The notes: generated by a model not told the origin, from the letters alone. DNA of 64,000 nucleotides from Daucus carota subsp. sativus (GCF_001625215.2 NC_030386.2:24460545-24524544), one strand, 5' to 3'. Shown: positions 50,856 through 64,000, counted from the first letter of the stretch. Program-made: numbers and translations.

Positions 50856-51724
50856 GGTGGGAAAATTCGAGTAATATGTTGGTTAGTAAAATCACGTTTT
50901 TGCATATATACACAAATTAGAAGAGTTCCTTGAACGACTTTGCTAAAACGGTCCCAATAAAGCAGTTCTGTCTTTATTTCTCAATAACATATGTGGGTCT
51001 CGTCATAATTTGGGTTTTTCTCAGGTCGGTCATATTCGTGAACGGCCGTAAGTGCATGTACAATGAACGGTGGCTTTTAAGCAATTTACAAATTTTTATA
51101 TAATGTGTATTTATATCCTTAAATTTATTTTTTAATTAAATAAAAGGGACACTAAGATAATAAATATAATAATTTAATATATTTATTGTCGTAACATTTT
51201 ATTAAAAATGCATTTTTTTTTTTAAATTCTGGTTTTGATATTCAAATTAGCATCACTATAATAGTTTAATTCTTTTCCATGACTGTATTAATATAAATAA
51301 TATTAGCATTAAAAGTAAATTTCTTGAAATTCGATAAAAGATTATAAGAAAAATTATGTAACATGAAATTTTAGTTCATATTTTAGAGATATTATAATAT
51401 GAAAATATTCTAAATAAAACTATAAATTTATAGTGTAAATAATTAGGGGTGAGCAAAACGGAACCAGAACCGAAAATCAAATCGAACTGCGGGAATTTGA
51501 TTCGGTTCAGTTAATTTTTAATTTTCTAAAAATTCGATTTATTCAATTGCATAAAGAAAATGATTTTAATCTCCAAAGAGCTTAAACCGAGCTGATTCAA
51601 TTGCATCAGCTCTTACTATAACAAGAACACCAGAAGAGATGCAGCGGCTATGATCGGATATATTATAATATCTAATTTTTAAATTTCATAATATGTATAA
51701 GTGCCGGTGATTAATTAGTGATAA
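50856..51724. other. Intergenic upstream of NRT2
   Basis: Includes the NRT2 leader and promoter (tata-rich sequence at about 50900) and then AT-rich DNA. Nothing else recognised. Confidence 0.35.
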
Positions 51725-54250
51725 TTAGTTGAGAACCCGCGCGTTGCGACGGCCTATAAAAATTATATTAATAATTCAGTATTAATATTTGTAAAATAAA
51801 ATAATTTTATGGCTGTCTATAAAAAATATATTAATGTTTCAAAATTAATATTTGTAGGATAAAATAAATGTATATTATAAAAATTTTGATGTAATACCAA
51901 TACTAATATATAAAATTGCAAAATTGGACTATAATTCATGGTGGAAAAATGAAAATAAATTTATACACGTAATTAACAATTTAAAGTATGACGAATCTTA
52001 ATTTTATTTGTTTTTTTTTTTTGAAAAGTAATCATATTCTTACAATGTTACCTTTCTCCAATTTTTTTGAATTGATTGTGCACAAAAACATCTAACTTAA
52101 ATTGCTTGTAACAATCTTTATTTTTTTAATACTGTATAAGCAACCTTTGCTTAAAAGTTGCTTGAACGGTGCAAACAGATAATGCATGAATAATTTTTTC
52201 ATGTATACAAAGTATATCATATAAAAATTAACAATAACAAACATGTCCGATGAACAAAACAAAAATTATAAAAGAATAACCAACAAACATACATCACTAA
52301 TAGTTAATTTATTGATATCAACCATCAATATCATGTCAAAACTATATTCTTTTCCCGTATTTGGATTTGTCGACTCCAATATAGCGGTCTATAACTACCT
52401 TTGCTTGCAACAATTTTATTTTTTTAATACTGTATAAATAGCCTTCACTTGTCGTTGCAGAAGAACGGTACCTCCGAGTTAGAAATCGAGTAAGAGGACT
52501 ATCACCAGAGAGATAGTGTTGTGGTATTGAGAGAGAAGAGATTGTGTTTTAGATGATCCAAAACCCTACCATCTACAGGGGTATTTATAGATGCAGAGAG
52601 ACTTGTGTGCTACTCTTTATCATAATTAAATAATCTGAAACAAAATCAGATTAAAACTTTCAAGCTACTATATTCCATAAATAATTTGAAACAAAATCAG
52701 ATTCTGAAACTTGCTTCTAATATACCCGAAACTAAAAAAGGTAGTTCTAATTTTTAATATTTTTCATCCAAAAATTTCAGAAAATTAGAAAAATAGAACG
52801 GAGCGATGTGAGAGGCGCCACCTACACGCCCCTCGCTTCGCGTTGCGGCGGGTTATAAAAATTATAATAATGATTTAATATTAATATTTATAAAATAAAA
52901 TAATTTTGCGGCAGTTTATAAAAATTATATTAATAATTCAAAATTATATTTAGAAAATAAATAAATTTAATATTATAAACATCACGATGCAATACTAATA
53001 TTAATATATAAAATTGTAAAATTGGACTATGATTAATGAGTGAAAAAATGAAAATAAAAATCTACATGTAATTAACGATTCAAAACACGACAAGTCTTAA
53101 TTTTAGTTCTATTTAACATAGGTGCGTAAAAGTCTACAAGATATTGAGATTCAACTCCGAAACCATCTCTAATTTTAATAGGCATAAACATTATGTTATA
53201 GTTGTATGAACATTAAATCATTAATCATCTCGGGACGTATAAACTCTAATCCATTCATGGGTTTATTAGTGATTCCTTCCTCCTTTTTTTTTTGAATTGG
53301 TTGTCCGCAAAAACATCAATTTCAATCCATGAGATCGCGGTCTATAACCACTCTTGCTTGCAAGTTGCAATAACTTTTATTTTTTTTATACTGTATAAAC
53401 AACCTTCACTTAAAAGATATTATATTTAAGTTAATAAAATCTTTTTGCATTTGTAAAAAAAAAAAAAAAGTACTTGAACCGAGCAAACAGATATTGTGGA
53501 AGCGTTGCATGAATAATCTTATTCTGTATACAAAATAAATCATACAAAAATTAGCAACAACAAACATGTCCGATGAACAAAACGAATATTATAAAAGAAT
53601 AACGAACAAACATACATCATTAATAGTTAATTTATTGATATCATCCATCAATATCGTGTCAACACTATATTCTTTTCCCGTGTTTGGATTCGTCGACTCT
53701 CACATGACGGTCTATAACTACCTTTGATAATATTGTACAAACAGCCTTCACTTATCGTTGCAGAAGAACGGCACCACCAAGTTAGAAATCGAGAAAGAGA
53801 ACTATCATCAGAAAGAGAGAGGGGTGGGGTTGTGGTATTGAGAGAGAGGAGGTTGCATTTAGATGATCTAAAACCCTACGATCTATATGCGTATTTATAG
53901 GTGCAGAGAGACTTGTGTGCTACTCTTTCCCATAATTAAATAATCTGAAACAAAATCCGATTAAAATTTTCAAACTACTATATTTCATAAATAATCTGAA
54001 ACAAAATCAGATTCTGAAACATGGCTCTAATATACCCAAAACTAAAAAAGGCAGTTCTAATTTTTGATATTTTTCATCCAAAAATTCCAGAAAATTTGAA
54101 AAATAGAACGGAGCAATGTGAGAGACGCCACATACACGCCCCTCGCTTCTCCTTTATATAAGTATATTGATTGATTAGAAAAATAGAACGGAGCGATGTG
54201 AGAGGCGCCACCTACACGCCCCTCGCTTCTCTTTTATATAAGTATATTGA
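51725..54250 (-). mobile_element. Head-to-tail Helitron cluster
   Basis: Read on the minus strand the cluster starts TCAATATACTTATATAAAAG at 54250, preceded by A. It ends at 51725 with a GC-rich hairpin (ccgtcgcaacgcgcggg), a short spacer and CTAA, followed by T. TC...CTRR between A and T is the Helitron rule. Inside are two long related copies (about 51725-52840 and 52841-54176) plus a third partial 5' end (54177-54250). The hairpin recurs at about 52843-52860, fused directly to the truncated 5' region of the adjacent copy. No helicase is present, so the elements are non-autonomous. Confidence 0.75.
52500..52610 (-). promoter_or_regulatory. Promoter-like block inside the Helitron copies
   Basis: On the minus strand both copies (here and at about 53820-53910) carry a TATA-like ctataaatacccctgtaga (or a close variant) followed by a pyrimidine-rich leader-like sequence (ctctcaataccacaac). 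This suggests a captured promoter and 5' UTR. No open frame follows. Confidence 0.35.
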
Positions 54251-54723
54251 TTTTAAAGATAAATCTTGAATTTATATTTTATTTGTATTATAAATTTGTA
54301 TTTTTAAATAATTTTGGTTATATATAGATCAAATTGAATTATTTCTTTTCAGTCAAGTCTGTTCTATGAAGATCGGGCCCATCCAACATAATTGAATTTC
54401 CATTTTCGATCAATTCAATTTATTCCGATTTTGAATCGAATCCACCGAGTCAAAATAATATTAACATCTCATTTAATTTTGTGGGGAAAAAAAGGCCACA
54501 TTATAAAATAAAAATAAAATTACGACCAAGAATGGCTAAAAATAAAATTTTGGTAACGGGAAGAAGTACAAAGAACGCTTCGGTTTCCACATTTTGATAT
54601 TAATTCCTGAAAATGCTCGGCGGAGAAATACAAAAATAAAAGAAATACGGGTGAGTCTGAGAGCAAAATTCCTAACTGTATTACTGTTTACTAACTTTTT
54701 GGCAAAGCAAGACATTTCTCCCT

Positions 54724-54731
54724 CCCGCCAA
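54724..54731 (-). promoter_or_regulatory. E2F-like site upstream of HFM1
   Basis: cccgccaa is TTGGCGGG on the minus strand, matching the E2F consensus TTSSCGSS. It lies about 150 bases before the CT-rich leader and about 1 kb upstream of the HFM1 start codon. Confidence 0.35.
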
Positions 54732-54865
54732 GAGTAAAGTGTTTGCTGCTCCATTACTCCCTCCCCCTCTGTAAGTTTCATTTGTGTTCATCTTCTAAAA
54801 AATTCCATTACTGTTTTCTGCATTTCCCTCTCTGTAACTCACAGCAAGCGATCGCACCTTTTCCT

Positions 54866-54871
<6 letters not shown>

Positions 54872-54919
<48 letters not shown>

Positions 54920-54938
54920 TCCCTCTCCCTCTCTCTCT
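54872..54938. repeat. (CT)n tract, probable HFM1 leader
   Basis: An almost pure CT repeat of about 65 bases. CT-rich tracts are common in plant 5' UTRs. The interval to the ATG at 55754 probably includes a 5' UTR intron. Confidence 0.8.
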
Positions 54939-55753
54939 ATCTATCTTTGTTATATACTCTCTCTCGATCAAATCTAATGTAAACAGATAATTAAAGAACA
55001 ATAAGTACGCGAATTACTCCTATTTTTCAAATATCCGTACAATTTTCAGCACAGTCGCGATTTGCGTGTGTGTGTTTGTGGTCTTAAGAGCAAATCAGTT
55101 GATAATCAAAATTGCAAAAGTTTTATGAATAGCAATAGAAAAGGTGCGACGCGTGTTTTTTCTAGTCTTTCTGCATCGCAAGTTTTGAATCACGCTTGAG
55201 ATGATTTGAGATGATGCGATTGTATTCTACAAGCTTCAATTATTACCAAATTTGAATATTCTTCTTCTGAATTTGTCGATTAGAATCGTAATGTTAGAGT
55301 TAATTACTTGTAGACATCTAGTTTTGCAATTGCATTATTTGATGAGCTCATGTCAGTTGTTTGTTACTAGCTCATTTCTTTTGTGATTTTGCCAATGTGT
55401 GTTGTTCCGAGCGAGATATGTTGTGTTTGTTTAATATTTTATATATTCAATGAACTTGAAGCTCTTCCATGTTCCGTGCTAATTGCTAAGATATGTTATT
55501 GCCGCACACTGATCTTATGCATCAAAGCTGGTATGTTGTTTAAAAATCAGTTTACTGTTTGTGCCTTCTGCCTTGTATGTAGAGAAATCTGTCAAATTAG
55601 TTGTCGTTGCACCTGAATAGATGAGGACCGTTAGAATTGCTTGTAGACTGTTGTGCAATATATTAATTGATTAGTTGATTTTGATGTCTGTTATAAGCAC
55701 AGATAGAAGATAAATTTCAGTTATAAATCCTGAATTCACCAGAAGTGCTCTTA

Positions 55754-58700
55754 ATGGACTCTTATGGACTCAAGTCAGTCTCAGATTTACCTGCTCCTTT
55801 ACGGTCAACTTTCAATTTCAGGTGCTTATTATTGTTTTCCTTAATCAAACTCTTTCACATATTTATGAATACAATTGCAAATTTTTATCTAAAGTTACAA
55901 AGTACTCTATATTTGTAAAGTTAGACCTGGTCATTCCTTCCAATGGAATTCATATAAATAAAGTTAAAACATAAATGGAAATAAGACTATTTTATAAGTT
56001 CACTAGTTAAGTTCAATCCTCAGAACAAATACTTTGAGTATATCACTATTGTGCCTGCTATGTTACCGGTGATGCATTACAGAAGTTCCTAGTTTATGTA
56101 CAATAAACATTGTTCCATATAGCAAAAAAAAAGAAGGCATTGTTCCCACAGTTTGCACAGATCCACCTAGGAAAACAAAATAAAAATGATAATAAAGGAA
56201 GTTACTTGGATGCTAAATAACTTTTTATCCAAGATGTTCCGTGTTATAGTTTAGCCTCTGTGAGCAGACATTGGCAAAGAATTAAGAGAAAAAAAATATT
56301 ATTATTATGGTATAAGAAACTAAAAATTACTATGGATGTGGTGCCTAATAATGAGTGGTGACATAATATAGGGCTCGTTTTACATCTTATAAACAATGGA
56401 GTAAGTGCAAGGTTTATATACAATAAATAGATACAAATTAATTCAGCGGTGGCATGTCAATACTCTAGCCGAACTCTCTCATTTCTGTAGTATTTTGTTG
56501 TGTACATTAGAAAAGAATAAGTTAGAATGTGCCGTGTTTTATATGGTACTGTAACTGATTACTTTTGAAACTCTGCAAATTCTTTTGTGCTTATATAGAT
56601 GTGTTTTTGTGTGTGTGCAGATACTTTAATTCTCTCCAGAGTGAATGCTTTTCTGCTTGTTTTCTTTCCGATGTGAACATGGTTATATCAGCACCAACTG
56701 GAAGTGGAAAAACAGTGCTGTTTGAACTATGCATCTTAAGACTTCTTTCAAAGTTCATCTCTACAGAGGGAGTCTTTAATCATGTAAAGGGGACTCTGAA
56801 AACAGTATGATTCTCACCTAATGGCTACATATAATTTCCTCTAGTAGTACCTATGTCTGATCTTATAGCTTCTTTTACCAAACATGTTCAGAAACCATAA
56901 GGATAACAACGAGGGTTACCTTGGCTGTCCTAAATAAAAATGATTCAACTATCTGATAGATAACTTACATGTGTTAATCTATTATCATCTTAAGATGTTC
57001 TATTGTCAATACTTTCACATACAGTCAGAAATCTTACACAAATTACATATTGATGACTCCAGTTCTTTTTGAAGATTTTTATCCCCAAAATTTTCTTAAT
57101 TTGTAATGTATCTACTTTGTTTGTCCGCCTCTCTGTTTGTAAAGATATATATAGCCCCTTCAAAGGCTTTAGTTCAAGAGAAGCTTCGGGATTGGGATCG
57201 TAAGCTTGGTTCTTGGGGAATTAATTGCTTGGAACTGACAGGTGACAATGAGTTTTACAACATAAAAACTATACAAGAAGCTGACATAATACTGACCACT
57301 CCCGAGGTTAATGTAGATATATTCATGCAAATATATTTTCAGTTTTTAATTTATAATTTGGATATTGGACAATGACTATATTGTGGTATGTCAATTATCA
57401 GAAGTTTGATGCTGTGACTCGGTATCGCATAAAAGATGGTGGTCTCAGTTTCTTTAGTGACATAGCACTGGTACTTATTGATGAAGTTCATCTACTGAAT
57501 GATCCCCGTGGAGCAGCTCTAGAGGCAATTGTCAGCAGATTAAAAATGATCTCTTGTAATCCTGAGATGAAATCTAGTGTGTTAGCGCATGTCCGTTTTC
57601 TTTCTGTTTCTGCCACTATTCCAAATATTGAGGACGTTGGTAAAGTACAGTTCTGTGAATTAGTATTCATTTATCCATTTTAGTTTCTTCAGCATGATAA
57701 TAACACATACATTTACAAACTTGACATGAACTTTTGCAGCTGAATGGCTAATGGTTCCAGTCCAGGGGATCAAAAGGTACTGTGGGATGCAATCACTGAA
57801 TAAACGTTCCTGTCCATACGCTTTCTAGTACATGCTCTGCTAACTTTGAGCACCAACGAAGCTCCTTCCTGAAGTTGTCCTTTCTTGAAATTGTGCGGAA
57901 AGAAGCAATGAGCTGTGTAGTGTAAAGCCACATATGATATATAAGATGCAAAGATTGTAATATTTCATGACAACCCACACTTAAGCTAATGATTCCAAAA
58001 CAGGATTCATATATATGTGTGTGTGTGTGTGTGTGTGTAATATATTTGACTGTGTATTTAAATAGCCTTTTTTCTATTGTTGCAGGTTTGGAGAAGAAAT
58101 GAGACCTGTGAAACTGACGACCAAAGTTTTTGGTATATCAGAGTTCGTTAATTTAACATTTTTTAGTAATTCATTAAACCAAAGAAATTTCCACTTCGAC
58201 AGAAATAGTGTAAACAGTGATATTTTGATCTGGAGCTTCACCTTATGAAATATCTTATTCAATACGTTACCTGCTTTGGAGGACCTCGGATATCTAAGTG
58301 CATGGATTATCTGTTTACTATTGCATACTATTGCTTGCAGGCTATACCCCGGCGAAGAATGACTTCTTATTTGAAAAGGTATATACTGACCCTCTCTGCT
58401 TTATTTAACATGCTCTGAACACATAAAGTTAAATTGCAAATGCTTCCAACAATTCATTCTTTTTCCTGATGATTTGCTCTTTTTTTCCATATTCAGCGCC
58501 TTCAGAACTATATATTCGGTGAGTAGGGACATTACTTTTAATCTTTATTTATATGCAGATTTCTACATATAAGTTATTGTTCTCCCTGAAAATGGTTGAA
58601 CAATAAACCTGTTTTGCAGATCTACTCATGCAATATTCCAGAGGGAAATCCGCACTAGTGTTTTGTTCCACTAGAAAAGGAGCACAAGAAGCAGCACAAC

Positions 58701-61700
58701 GGCTAGCTCAGATGGCAATGACTTTTGGTCATTCTAATCCATTCATCAAAAACAGGGAACAACTGGAAAGGTTAAGGGAAGTTTCACTATCCTGCACTGA
58801 CAAACAGATGCAGTCATATATCCTATATGGTGGTAAGTGATGATTTGTACTTCTATGAACTATGTACTTATAACTTTAATAAGTGACTGCTTGCTTAAAA
58901 ACCACCAAAGTTGCTCAGAGCACTTCCCAAAAATATTCGGTTGCAGTCGGCTATCACAATGGAGGACTTGCAGCGAAGGATCGTAACCTTATCGAAAGTC
59001 TGTTTCTTAGTGGGGATATTCAAGTTTTGTGCACTACAAATACTCTTGCCCATGGAATCAATCTTCCAGCTCATACAGTGATAATTAAATCTACACAACA
59101 CTTGTATGTTAATTGATTTCCTAACTTTTTTTGTAATGTTTATGTTCTTGATATGTGCCTTTGAAGTTTGAACTAATACATCTTTTCCCCAGCAACAAGG
59201 AGAAAGGCCTCTACTTGGAATATGATCGATCAATGGTACTTCAGGTGTGCTTTCTTTTCTTTCTTTCTTAAATTTAATACTGGAACATTAAATTGAACTT
59301 AATGGCTGTTATGGATAAAATATACATGCTACCACAAGTACTAAAAGAACCCTTGTCCATTAACATTAAGGTGATTTTTTTAATGTTTTTTATTTCAAGT
59401 TAAACTATACTACTGTTTTTGCAGATGTGTGGGAGGGCAGGTCGTCCACCATTCGATGATACAGGACTGGTCATTATTATGACAAGAAGAGAAACGGTAC
59501 GGAATATCTCTTCCAAAATATCATAATAAGAACCTATGTGTTTAGGTATGACATGTGTACTGGTTTTTATCCTATATTCCGCATGTGCATGGACTTGTAC
59601 GTATTGAAGATAGTATAATATGCCTTTGTTACCTGGACTAGGCTGGAAGTGTCCAACACAGCTTCATAGATATGTGTCCAAGTGCTGGATTTAGCAGTAT
59701 TCTTTTAATTTTACATGGTTTTGGTCTAATATAAGTTCCCAATGTCCATACCATGTCCGAGTGTCTGCTATGGGTACTTGAGGAAAAAGGAAGAGTCCAG
59801 GTAACGGTGGAATATGCAGAACTAGTTCTGGATATTAATGTAACTCAATTGTATTTCCATTTCTTATCGGGGTTCTAATTTGGTGCCAAACTAGTTGTCT
59901 ATACAAAACTGTTTACACATATTAAACATGTTCTGGTCTTCCCACACACATCAATGTTGTTGCCACTTGCCCATAATGTGTTTGGCTGCTTTGTAGGTTT
60001 TAGTTACTCATATTGTCCTTTCACTTTAGTTTCATAAGACAGGAAGTTGCTAGACCGGAAAGTTCAGGAAATATGCAGTATACCCTAAAGCTAAAGTAGA
60101 CGGGTTTATAAATTGTCATTTCACTCCTGTTATCTTGTTTGTTGCTTTGTACCCATATATTCTTATAATGGAGTGGATTTGGCATACATTAAGAAATTTG
60201 ATTTCTTTTTTCAAATTACTTATACTTACTGAAATCTTGCCATTTGCTATATCATTTTAATTTTAGGTACACTTGTATGAGAACCTATTGAATGGATGTG
60301 AAACTGTAGAATCTCAGTACGTCGTCTATTAACTCATAAGTTACCTTGTTTTATTTTTCTATAATTTTAAGAAATTTGAAAATTATATTATCCTCACATG
60401 TAACTAGTGACGTATATCGGTTGCTCTCTTATAGATTGCTTTCGTGCATTACGGAACATCTTACAGCAGAGATAGTTCAGCTGACAGTATCAGATATAAC
60501 AAGAGCAATAGAATGGATGAAATGTTCATACTTATATGTAAGGATGAAAAAGGCAAGTCAAGTGAGCTGTTGAGCCGTAAATATATACACACACACATAT
60601 ATATGTGTATATATTCCAGATTTTTTCTCATGGAGTTATGTTTCTAAGAGTTTTTGGTGCATGATTAGTGTCCTGAAAACTATGCAATACAAAAAGGGAT
60701 GCCTACTACCCGTATTGAGAAGCATCTACAAGGTATGTTACAGATTCACTTGTAAAGTTTTTGTGATTTTTATTTTTTATTCTCAAGTCCTAGATACTTT
60801 TGTTTTGTCAGAGATCTGTGTTCAGAAAGTTAACGAGTTGTCACAGTATCATATGATTTGGACTGATGAAGACGGTTTCCTCTTAAAACCCCTTGGTATG
60901 GTTAAGCCATAATCACTTCTTGAATGGAGCAGAATTCGATAAATTTGATATGAACCGTAGTGTTTCTCTTCAACAGAGCCAGGAAAACTGATGACCAAGT
61001 ATTATCTGAAATTTGACACAATGAAACATATTATGCTGGCTCCTTCAAGCTGCAGCATCGAAGATGCACTTCATATTGTGTGCCGGGCAGAGGAAATTGC
61101 ATGTACGATCTTATATCCTGCTGTGATCTTTGTACATAAACTGTTAACTGACTTCTTTCTGAAAAATGAAGGGATCCAGCTCAGACGCAATGAAAAGAAG
61201 ATCCTGAATGATATAAATACTGATAAAGATGGTCGACTTCGCTTTCACATCCTTGGTGATAAGGGGAAAAAGAAAAAACGTATCCAGACCAGAGAAGAAA
61301 AAATATTTGTTTTAGCAAATGACTGCTTGACTGGGGATCCTTTGGTCCACGAATTATCCATGAGTCAGGTTCGGTTGCATGTGTGCTTCACAAAATATAT
61401 GTCGTTTTGTCCCCCTCTTTGTATTAATGAATAAATTGGAAATGTTCTAGGACATGAACTCGGTATGCTCCAATGGCTGTAGAATCGCAAAGTGCATGAA
61501 AGAGTATTTCTTTTACAAAAAGAACTACAAAGGAGCATTTAATTCAACCCTTCTAGCCAAATGTTTACATCAAAAACTTTGGGATGACAGTCCGTACTTG
61601 CTGAAACAGTTACCTGGCATTGGGATGGTGACTGCAAAGGTTACATCCTGAAAAATGCATTTACTCTAGTAATATTTGCGTGGACTCCTCACTGCTGCAA

Positions 61701-64000
61701 TTCATTATGTTCCTACTCAGGCACTACTTTCAATGGGGGTTAGGTCATTTGAGACCCTTTCAGAAGCCGACCCGAGGAAAATAGAGATAGTCACTGGTCG
61801 CAAGTACCCGTTTGGTAACCATATTAAGGAATCATTGTCGTCACTACCTGCAAAAGTTGAGATGAAGATGGAGGAGACTGATTGCCCAAGGCAAGGAAAG
61901 TCCAAGCTAGTGATAACATTGACTAGACTATTGCAGTCACTACAGTTCACCAAGAGACATTATGCTGATATGGTATGTGGTCACATTATTACCTTCTAAT
62001 ATAAAGCATCTCAAAGATTTAGATGTATTCATTTTTGTATTGAAAATGTTTTTGCTGTTACAGGTTGTTGGTGTTGAAGAAGATAACTTGATCATCTTTC
62101 ACGAGAAAATAAGGTATTGATGGCTTCGTTTTAAGAGTCAAAGATGATATCTAGTAATAGTAAGGATTAAGGAATCTCTGCAATACCATTATATTTCATT
62201 TTCTGGATGACCTATGAATTATGCTTAAAAATTCATATATAGTTTCTTGTAAGTTTTTACCCTTGATGCTTAAAACGGTCAGATCAAGAGCGCTTGAGGC
62301 GTTTTTGTAGGATTTACTTTTAAGCAATGGTTGTCAAATCCTCACTATTTTTCAGCTGTTAGCATAGAGATCTACTAGTTTATCAGCACTTTTTACCTAT
62401 CCTCTCTACTTGTGTGTGGTGTTTGGTTGAGTTTGTGATAAGTAGTTATGACTGGCTAATTTGATGACTCTTTAATTTTTATGCTGCAGACTGGATGACT
62501 TCCCGAGGTATGACAATGCGAATAGACTTTATTCTATAGTACAATATTGATTCTTATGATCAAATTTCAGATTTTTGTTTGTTTGTTTGTTATTGTTTGT
62601 GTTTTTTATTCGCAGCCCATATAGTGCAACAATTCTACTGTCAAGCCCTCCTCAGCAAGGAAAACTTACTGTCAAGGCAGATCTGATATTTGAGGACTTC
62701 CGTAAACTCTCTAAATAAATTGGCATAGATTTCTTTAATAATCATGTGTCATAGCAACTCGATTAATCGTGCTGATGTCGATGCAGTTGGTATTGATCTT
62801 CATCAGAAGGTTATATTGATGAAAGAAAGTGGCTCCAATGTAGTACATAAACATGGAATGAAGCATATTTCATCAATTGCTCATACCAAGGATATGTGCG
62901 TCATTAAAGATGACAACAAGGGTAGACTCCCTCCTCCAGCAGAACAGAAAAAGGCATCTATAGCAGATATAGATTACGTGTCGGTATCAATTCCAGTTGG
63001 CTTATAGTGTTTATATCTACTATCGTAGCTAATCTATTTTATGCAGCATCTAAGTTGCTAACGTGACCTGGCTTGCATAATTTTGTAAAAAATGACTTTC
63101 TGTGACCAGTCCAAGCTTCAACCTTCTGGATGAAGAGTTCGAAGAAAGTAAGATGCCCAGTTTTAAGCTTGTTGATGAAGATATAGATGAAGATAAAATT
63201 TGTGGTACAAATTTATGCATTCTGCCATATTCTTCTTATCTATTTTACTTTAGAGTATTGATGCACTGAACAAATGCAGGTTCAACTGCTATGTTGGTTG
63301 AAGACGATGACTGCAAAATCATAACTGAAAGAACTGTATTTGATCACATCCGAAAGAAGGCCAAAAGCTTACCTATACTGGCCGCATCAAATGTTGACCC
63401 CCAGTGTTCTCCTTCATTAGAGACCTTGACACTTATCAGAAAGCGCAATCGTGAGAGACAGCTAGAACTTGATAGTGCCATAGAAGTATTGGACGACATG
63501 GATGAGAGTAATTTTCATTGGAATTCAGTTAGTCCTGCAGAACCAAGGAAAGCAGAACAAAGCAGACAGGTTGATAAAGATCTGATTTCAAAATGCAACA
63601 TTAATACTGCTGATGCCACTAGCAGTGCAGGTAAATTATTAGATCATGAGTCTTCTATTCATTTTGTTACATGTCTATGAAATCATAATCTCTTTTTGTT
63701 TTGTTTCAAGATTTGCTTGATCCTGCACCTGAAGAGAGCACATCCAAAGCTTTAGCTGGGGAAAGAATTTTTGAACACATACGGAAAAAAGCTACAAATT
63801 TTCCTGTTCTTGAGACGCCATTCAGAATCCCTTCTCCTGAGAGTTGCCTAGCAAAGAAGGAACTTCAATGCCAAGGAAGTGATATGAAGCAATATTACTC
63901 CACGGTTCTGCCGAAAAGGCAAAGGTGTTTTTCTCAAACAATGGGTGAAATCAGGGAGGCAGAGTCCTGCCTTGGGTTCAAGAGTGTGTTTTCGTTTCTT
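55754..64000 (+). CDS. MER3: HFM1/MER3 meiotic DNA helicase (3' end outside window)
   Basis: Twenty-seven exons read, the last open at the edge: 55754-55821, 56621-56804, 57145-57306, 57402-57639, 57740-57776, 58086-58132, 58341-58378, 58497-58518, 58620-58832, 58947-59103, 59193-59244, 59425-59496, 60267-60316, 60435-60552, 60669-60732, 60812-60895, 60977-61102, 61172-61368, 61451-61639, 61721-61972, 62064-62113, 62490-62507, 62616-62701, 62787-62979, 63110-63204, 63280-63630, 63712-64000. About 1150 residues are visible. Walker A is APTGSGKT (residues 47-54); [27 protein letters not shown] and MCGRAGRPP are helicase motifs II-VI. A Sec63 domain with LLKQLPGIG follows. MER3 promotes interfering (ZMM) crossovers at meiosis. 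Intron 14 needs a GC donor (AAG/GCAAGT). The exon 24 donor (gt/gtcggt) is weak and tentative. Exons 8 and 22 are only 22 and 18 bases. Confidence 0.95.

Noticed and set aside
60346-60647. Separate open frames running past HFM1 exon 14
   Set aside because: They read through introns 13 and 14. The conserved protein path uses the GC donor at 60553.

Overview
This is a plant nuclear window. It is AT-rich and gene-dense, with short introns and many small DNA-transposon relics. I can read nine protein-coding genes in full and a tenth that runs off the right edge. The gene families (SIAMESE-type CDK inhibitor, oleosin, FLOE/DUF1421, NRT2, plant CDT2) make it a flowering plant and most likely a dicot. 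Frequent Stowaway (CTCCCTCCGT ends) and other MITEs would fit an asterid such as an Apiaceae, but I cannot name the species.

Layout: an SMR CDK inhibitor (-, 2489-2803); a class III chitinase (+, 5430-6425, 2 exons); Pescadillo PES (-, 7651-14615, 13 exons); CDT2/DTL (+, 17938-21643, 16 exons); an oleosin (+, 22710-23252); a FLOE/DUF1421 condensate protein (-, 25814-29193, 3 exons); a Core-2/I-branching glycosyltransferase (-, 33818-41613, 11 exons); an unrecognised two-TM-segment protein (+, 45381-47141, 5 exons); an NRT2.7-type nitrate transporter (-, 48848-50855, 2 exons); and the meiotic helicase HFM1/MER3 (+, 55754 to the edge, at least 27 exons). I traced exon phases by hand and they close across all genes. 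One HFM1 donor and the 3' end of the glycosyltransferase are uncertain.

The gene order is informative. From memory of Arabidopsis locus numbers, PES, FLOE2, a Core-2 gene and NRT2.7 lie together on chromosome 5 (At5g14520-14570). SMR7, CDT2, oleosin 4 and MER3 lie together on chromosome 3 (At3g27630-27730). Here both sets are interleaved in one row, as expected for an unfractionated ancestral segment. Functionally there are two groups: cell-cycle, S-phase and meiosis genes (SMR, CDT2, HFM1) with E2F-like sites upstream, and genes whose relatives act in seeds (oleosin, FLOE, NRT2.7).

The space between genes is mostly transposon debris: a Helitron 3' end at the left edge, a head-to-tail Helitron cluster at 51725-54250, a family of foldback elements with GGG...CCC ends and 10-bp target duplications, Stowaway and PIF/Harbinger MITEs, hAT-like MITEs and a SINE-like fragment. 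A decayed copy of an NRT2 exon lies 1 kb downstream of the intact NRT2 gene. Three introns need GC-AG splicing to keep frame and a fourth may use it.
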